From Aptenodytes patagonicus (lineage: Eukaryota; Chordata; Aves; Sphenisciformes; Spheniscidae), in assembly GCF_965638725.1 (NCBI RefSeq), contig NC_134951.1:29891746-29955745 (forward strand): DNA of 64,000 bases, written 5' to 3'. Below the pieces are notes generated by a model, which had not been told where the DNA came from, ran no database searches, and was given only the letters and a program-made list of their open reading frames with translations. Shown here one piece after another: positions 61,601-64,000 of this stretch (its first letter is position 1; each line of letters opens with the position of its first letter). The position numbers and the translations under genes were made by a program.

Positions 61601-63055
61601 CATGTCCTAGGTTTTTGTTACTGTCCAAGATGATCATAGAAGAACTGCAGAAGATCAGTCATAAAGGCATTAACTTCCATTTTAAGTAGCACAGATTATT
61701 AATACATCCCAAGCACTGAAGCTTCTACAGGGTTATACTTTACAAAGCACCTTAACAGAGCCTTTCCACCTGGAATTATAATTTGAATAATAATTACTTT
61801 TCTCCAAGCCATATTTCAAGCAGAGGTTTTGTCCACAGAGACACAAACAATTCACTGGTCCCCTCTAGGAAAAGTTGCTTAAATATTGTAAGGAGAACAT
61901 GTAAGACTGCAGTATTTCTGTGCTCTGTGAATTGTCATGACAGTAGCCCACAGCGTAGCTCTCGGAGGACAGTTTAAAAGAATGCCCTGTAATAGTGAGA
62001 TGCAGTATCATCTGCATTCTGTGCTTGTACGTACAGGGTGGCTTTTGTTACTAATATTCTGGTACCTTCTTGCTATAGCTTTGAGTAACGTGTTGATGCC
62101 TGGGAATCTGAGTGCTGGGATGTTAGCAATCCAGTATGCAAAGAGTAATATGAGTACTTAGAGTACTTAAAGACTGGCTTCAGTGTTGTTTTTCTTTCAT
62201 GCTTTCTACTGACTCCTGTCCCTGTGTTCTTGTTTATTCTCCTACTTGCTCACCTGCAGTTGCTAAACCCCTTTTGCTCTTTTGTCAAGTGTTAGATGTT
62301 CTATTTGTGTTCCTCACTCAGGTTCATTGTCATATATTTTCCTTCTGCCTGCTTCCAGGCTATTTTTTGCCTAGCATAGAGCACTGTTGTTACAGTATCT
62401 GAGATGCATGCGTGTTCCTTCAGCCGGAGATACCCCAAAAGTGAGAATTAAAAGAAGTGGGCTTCATAATGTATTTGCCTCATCAAATTAATTGTGACAT
62501 TAGTTGTACAATGAAGAAATATTGTGCCATGTTGAAGAAAAAAAGCTGTCCTTTAAATACCGAAGGAGAATGTTAGCTGCGGTTGGTTATTCTTATCTAA
62601 AATAAGTAAGAAATGGTGAGTACTATTTAAAAGAGAGTAACAGCTTTGATACCTACAGAGCAATTTTTAGTGTTGAGATTGACTACCTCTGTTCTTCCAA
62701 AACATCTGCAGTTATGCTTCTTTGTGTATTGTCTCTTCAAAAGTCTTTTCTGATTGAGTGCTCCTTCCTGAAGGCTTCCTACCTTCTCTTCCAAGCTCCT
62801 CAGTTTGTGTGTCCCATGCCAAAGTCAGCACTACATTAAATGCTGTGTTCACTAGGTTTGACATCTAGTTTATAAAGAAAGAGGGAACGTGTAATCAGAA
62901 AACGTATTATGGTTTTTTTATCATTTCTTTGCAGTGAGGATCTCAGGCGTTGGTTTCTTCAACAAGAAATGGATCTCTTGCGATATCGCTTCAATGAAGT
63001 GACTGACAATTTAAGGCAGAAATTCCTGGAACACGTTAACTTATCTTTTGAAGCT
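55418..63055 (+). CDS. PRIM2: PRIM2, DNA primase large subunit (partial: exons 1-4, residues 1-154)
   Basis: PRIM2 (p58) pairs with PRIM1 in the polymerase alpha-primase complex that lays RNA-DNA primers at replication origins and on the lagging strand, in the nucleus. Four coding exons are seen: 55418-55574, 56218-56321, 56689-56768 and 62935-63055. The frame is kept at every GT-AG junction. The protein begins [20 protein letters not shown] and continues with [40 protein letters not shown] and [17 protein letters not shown], in the order known for p58. This is the N-terminal helical domain. The C-terminal domain with the four cysteines that hold a 4Fe-4S cluster lies beyond 64,000. The start is the ATG after GGGGGAG at 55418, matching the human start. 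The family is about 510 residues long. Confidence 0.96.
55575..56217 (+). other. PRIM2: PRIM2 intron 1
   Basis: A 643-bp GT-AG intron, AT-rich after the island ends. No repeat was recognised. Confidence 0.85.
56218..56321 (+). CDS. PRIM2: PRIM2 coding exon 2 (residues 53-87)
   Basis: A strong polypyrimidine tract and TTCCCCAG precede it, and the donor is AAA|GTAAGT. It encodes [20 protein letters not shown] and then [14 protein letters not shown]. It ends in phase 0. Confidence 0.96.
56322..56688 (+). other. PRIM2: PRIM2 intron 2
   Basis: A 367-bp intron. Its 3' part carries the upstream copy of the duplicated acceptor segment (56590-56640). Confidence 0.85.
56590..56704 (+). repeat. PRIM2: Tandem duplication over the PRIM2 exon 3 acceptor
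   Basis: Copy 1 is 56590-56640 (51 bp) and copy 2 is 56645-56704 (60 bp), with a 4-bp spacer. They are almost identical except for one base and 9 extra bases of ATA repeat in copy 2. Each copy includes ATGTTCTGTAG and the first 16 exon bases GCTTTGGCTGAGGATG. Confidence 0.95.
56689..56768 (+). CDS. PRIM2: PRIM2 coding exon 3 (residues 88-114)
   Basis: An 80-bp exon after GTTCTGTAG, ending at the donor AGTC|GTAAGT. It encodes [20 protein letters not shown] and then RLAYCQ. The acceptor and first 16 exon bases are also present 64 bp upstream through a local duplication. Only this downstream acceptor keeps the frame. The pyrimidine tract is weak in both copies. Confidence 0.92.
57650..58142 (+). 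mobile_element. CR1 LINE fragment from the endonuclease region
   Basis: Not from the common 3' end but from the 5' part of ORF2. On plus, GTGCCTGCTACAGATCATCT corresponds to the CR1 endonuclease VCYRPPDQ region. GGTGACTTTAAACACCCTGA corresponds to the GDFNHPD motif. GTGAAGGTCAATAGCAGCCT and GTTTAAAATCCTGAAAGAAG match the stretch that follows. Small indels and stops break the frame. Both ends are diffuse, and no CR1 tail is attached. The CR1 matches rest on memory of the family. Confidence 0.8.
60547..60822 (-). other. Unassigned hydrophilic open frame, possible retroposed pseudogene
   Basis: The minus-strand frame is open for about 91 codons, from just after a TAG near 60823 down to TAA at 60547. 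It is rich in S, E, K and T and protein-like, including [20 protein letters not shown] and [14 protein letters not shown]. There is no ATG at its start and no clear splice sites. I do not recognise the family. It may be a fragment of a processed pseudogene in PRIM2 intron 3, or chance. Confidence 0.25.
60853..60889. repeat. C-rich tract (G-quadruplex potential on minus)
   Basis: Several runs of four to seven C lie close together, giving G-quadruplex potential on the opposite strand. Confidence 0.8.
62935..63055 (+). CDS. PRIM2: PRIM2 coding exon 4 (residues 114-154)
   Basis: A 121-bp exon after TTTCTTTGCAG with the donor GCT|GTAAGT. It encodes [20 protein letters not shown] and then [20 protein letters not shown]. 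The region after RYRF differs from the human sequence as I recall it and is probably a variable loop. Confidence 0.95.
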
Positions 63056-64000
63056 GTAAGTATGTTACTTTCTGGATTTGTGTTATATAGCATGTACCTG
63101 ATGTTTTTTTTAAAGTTCTCATGAAGATAGTTTTAGTACTTCTGTTTAAAAAATAAGAAGTGCCCTTGTGGCTTTAAAAAACCACCACACAGAACTTTTG
63201 AACTTGGAGAACAGTCATGCCACAGAAATGAGGATTAAGTGATGTAATTTTGTGCTGCAACAAGAGAAGTTCAGTCTGCTTCAGTCAACCAACACTTAAC
63301 TGAAAAATGAGTAATTACAAAAGCAAGTTAACAAACAATGTAGTTCTAGTTCTTTACCCCCTTATGTGAAACCTTAAAAATACCAAATCTGTGTAGACAA
63401 ACAACTGTTGCTTTTGAGGTGCTTTAGGGATATTACAAGAGTTCCTGCTGTTATATACTGCTTCATTTGTCTGAGTGGATTAAAGGAAAATGTCTATTGC
63501 AGTTTCTGCATTAATGATTTCAGTAAGATTTTGCATTGCAGCTATGAACTATTTTGTTAGAAAGCTCTAGTTTTGCCTGTAGCTCTCGAAGTAAACTTAA
63601 ATTAATAAAAATTAATGTACTATCATCACTCTACTGAAAAACACTTTCTCTTAAAACACTGCTTAATTAGAAGAACTTAAATATTCTAAAATATGTGACT
63701 GACTTATGCATTATATGTTGCTGGATTGAAAGATCTGGCACCAGTGCATGTTGATGATGAAAGATGACTTGTGCAGTGTTGAGAATGAATTTGTCTAGCT
63801 AAACAGTAACACATGGGCTTTCCTGGGTCTTTGAGAGACTATTGGAAATGTCATTCTTTGGTTCAACAGACATTTCAGCTAATGGTGTGTTTGTGGAGCT
63901 GTATTTCCACTGCTTATTCCCCGGTCTCATATTGTCCTGTCACCGTTTCAGCATTCAGGCTTGTGAGAATAAATTAATGTTTACAGGTTGCTGGAAATAG
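63056..64000 (+). other. PRIM2: PRIM2 intron 4 (5' part)
   Basis: AT-rich intronic sequence to the window edge. No exon, repeat or RNA gene was recognised. Confidence 0.75.

Larger units (their letters stand above)
56769..62934 (+). other. PRIM2: PRIM2 intron 3
   Basis: A 6.2-kb GT-AG intron. It contains a CR1 endonuclease fragment (57.65-58.14 kb), a C-rich run at 60853-60889 and a hydrophilic antisense open frame (60547-60822). The remainder is AT-rich with no gene recognised. Confidence 0.85.

Overview
The window is avian nuclear DNA. It is AT-rich, with small vertebrate-type exons, long introns and two CpG islands, and it carries several CR1 LINE copies, including one ending in the (ATTCTATG)n tail typical of bird CR1. 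Proteins were recognised by reading translated exons from memory of the families; no search was run. The gene order BAG2 (+), RAB23 (-), PRIM2 (+) is the order I know from human 6p12.1, so this looks like the orthologous bird segment. A roughly 1.1 kb solo LTR of a type I associate with non-galliform birds hints at Neoaves, but the species cannot be fixed.

Layout. 1-3690: the end of BAG2 (intron 1, exons 2 and 3, 3' UTR); exon 1 lies upstream of the window. 3690-10002: about 6.3 kb between the convergent genes, part of which must be the RAB23 3' UTR. 10003-25130: RAB23 on the minus strand, six coding exons giving 237 codons, plus an inferred non-coding first exon in a CpG island at 24.36-25.13 kb. 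Its 7.75 kb intron 3 contains a 2.2 kb CR1 LINE and a 23-G run. 25.1-54.9 kb: a gene-poor interval of about 30 kb with recent and very old CR1 fragments, a solo LTR with a perfect 5-bp target-site duplication, and a few unexplained open frames. 54.9-64.0 kb: the PRIM2 CpG-island promoter and its first four coding exons (residues 1-154); the rest lies beyond the window. A tandem duplication covers the splice acceptor of PRIM2 exon 3, and a CR1 endonuclease fragment lies in intron 3.

The three genes do not form a pathway: BAG2 is an HSC70 co-chaperone, RAB23 a Rab GTPase acting in ciliary trafficking and Hedgehog signalling, and PRIM2 the large subunit of DNA primase. They are ordinary vertebrate neighbours. 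I found no convincing new multi-gene system. The observations most worth checking are the duplicated PRIM2 acceptor, the solo LTR, old CR1 remnants visible mainly at the protein level, an orphan membrane-protein-like frame at 43.8-44.1 kb, and a hydrophilic antisense frame inside PRIM2 intron 3.
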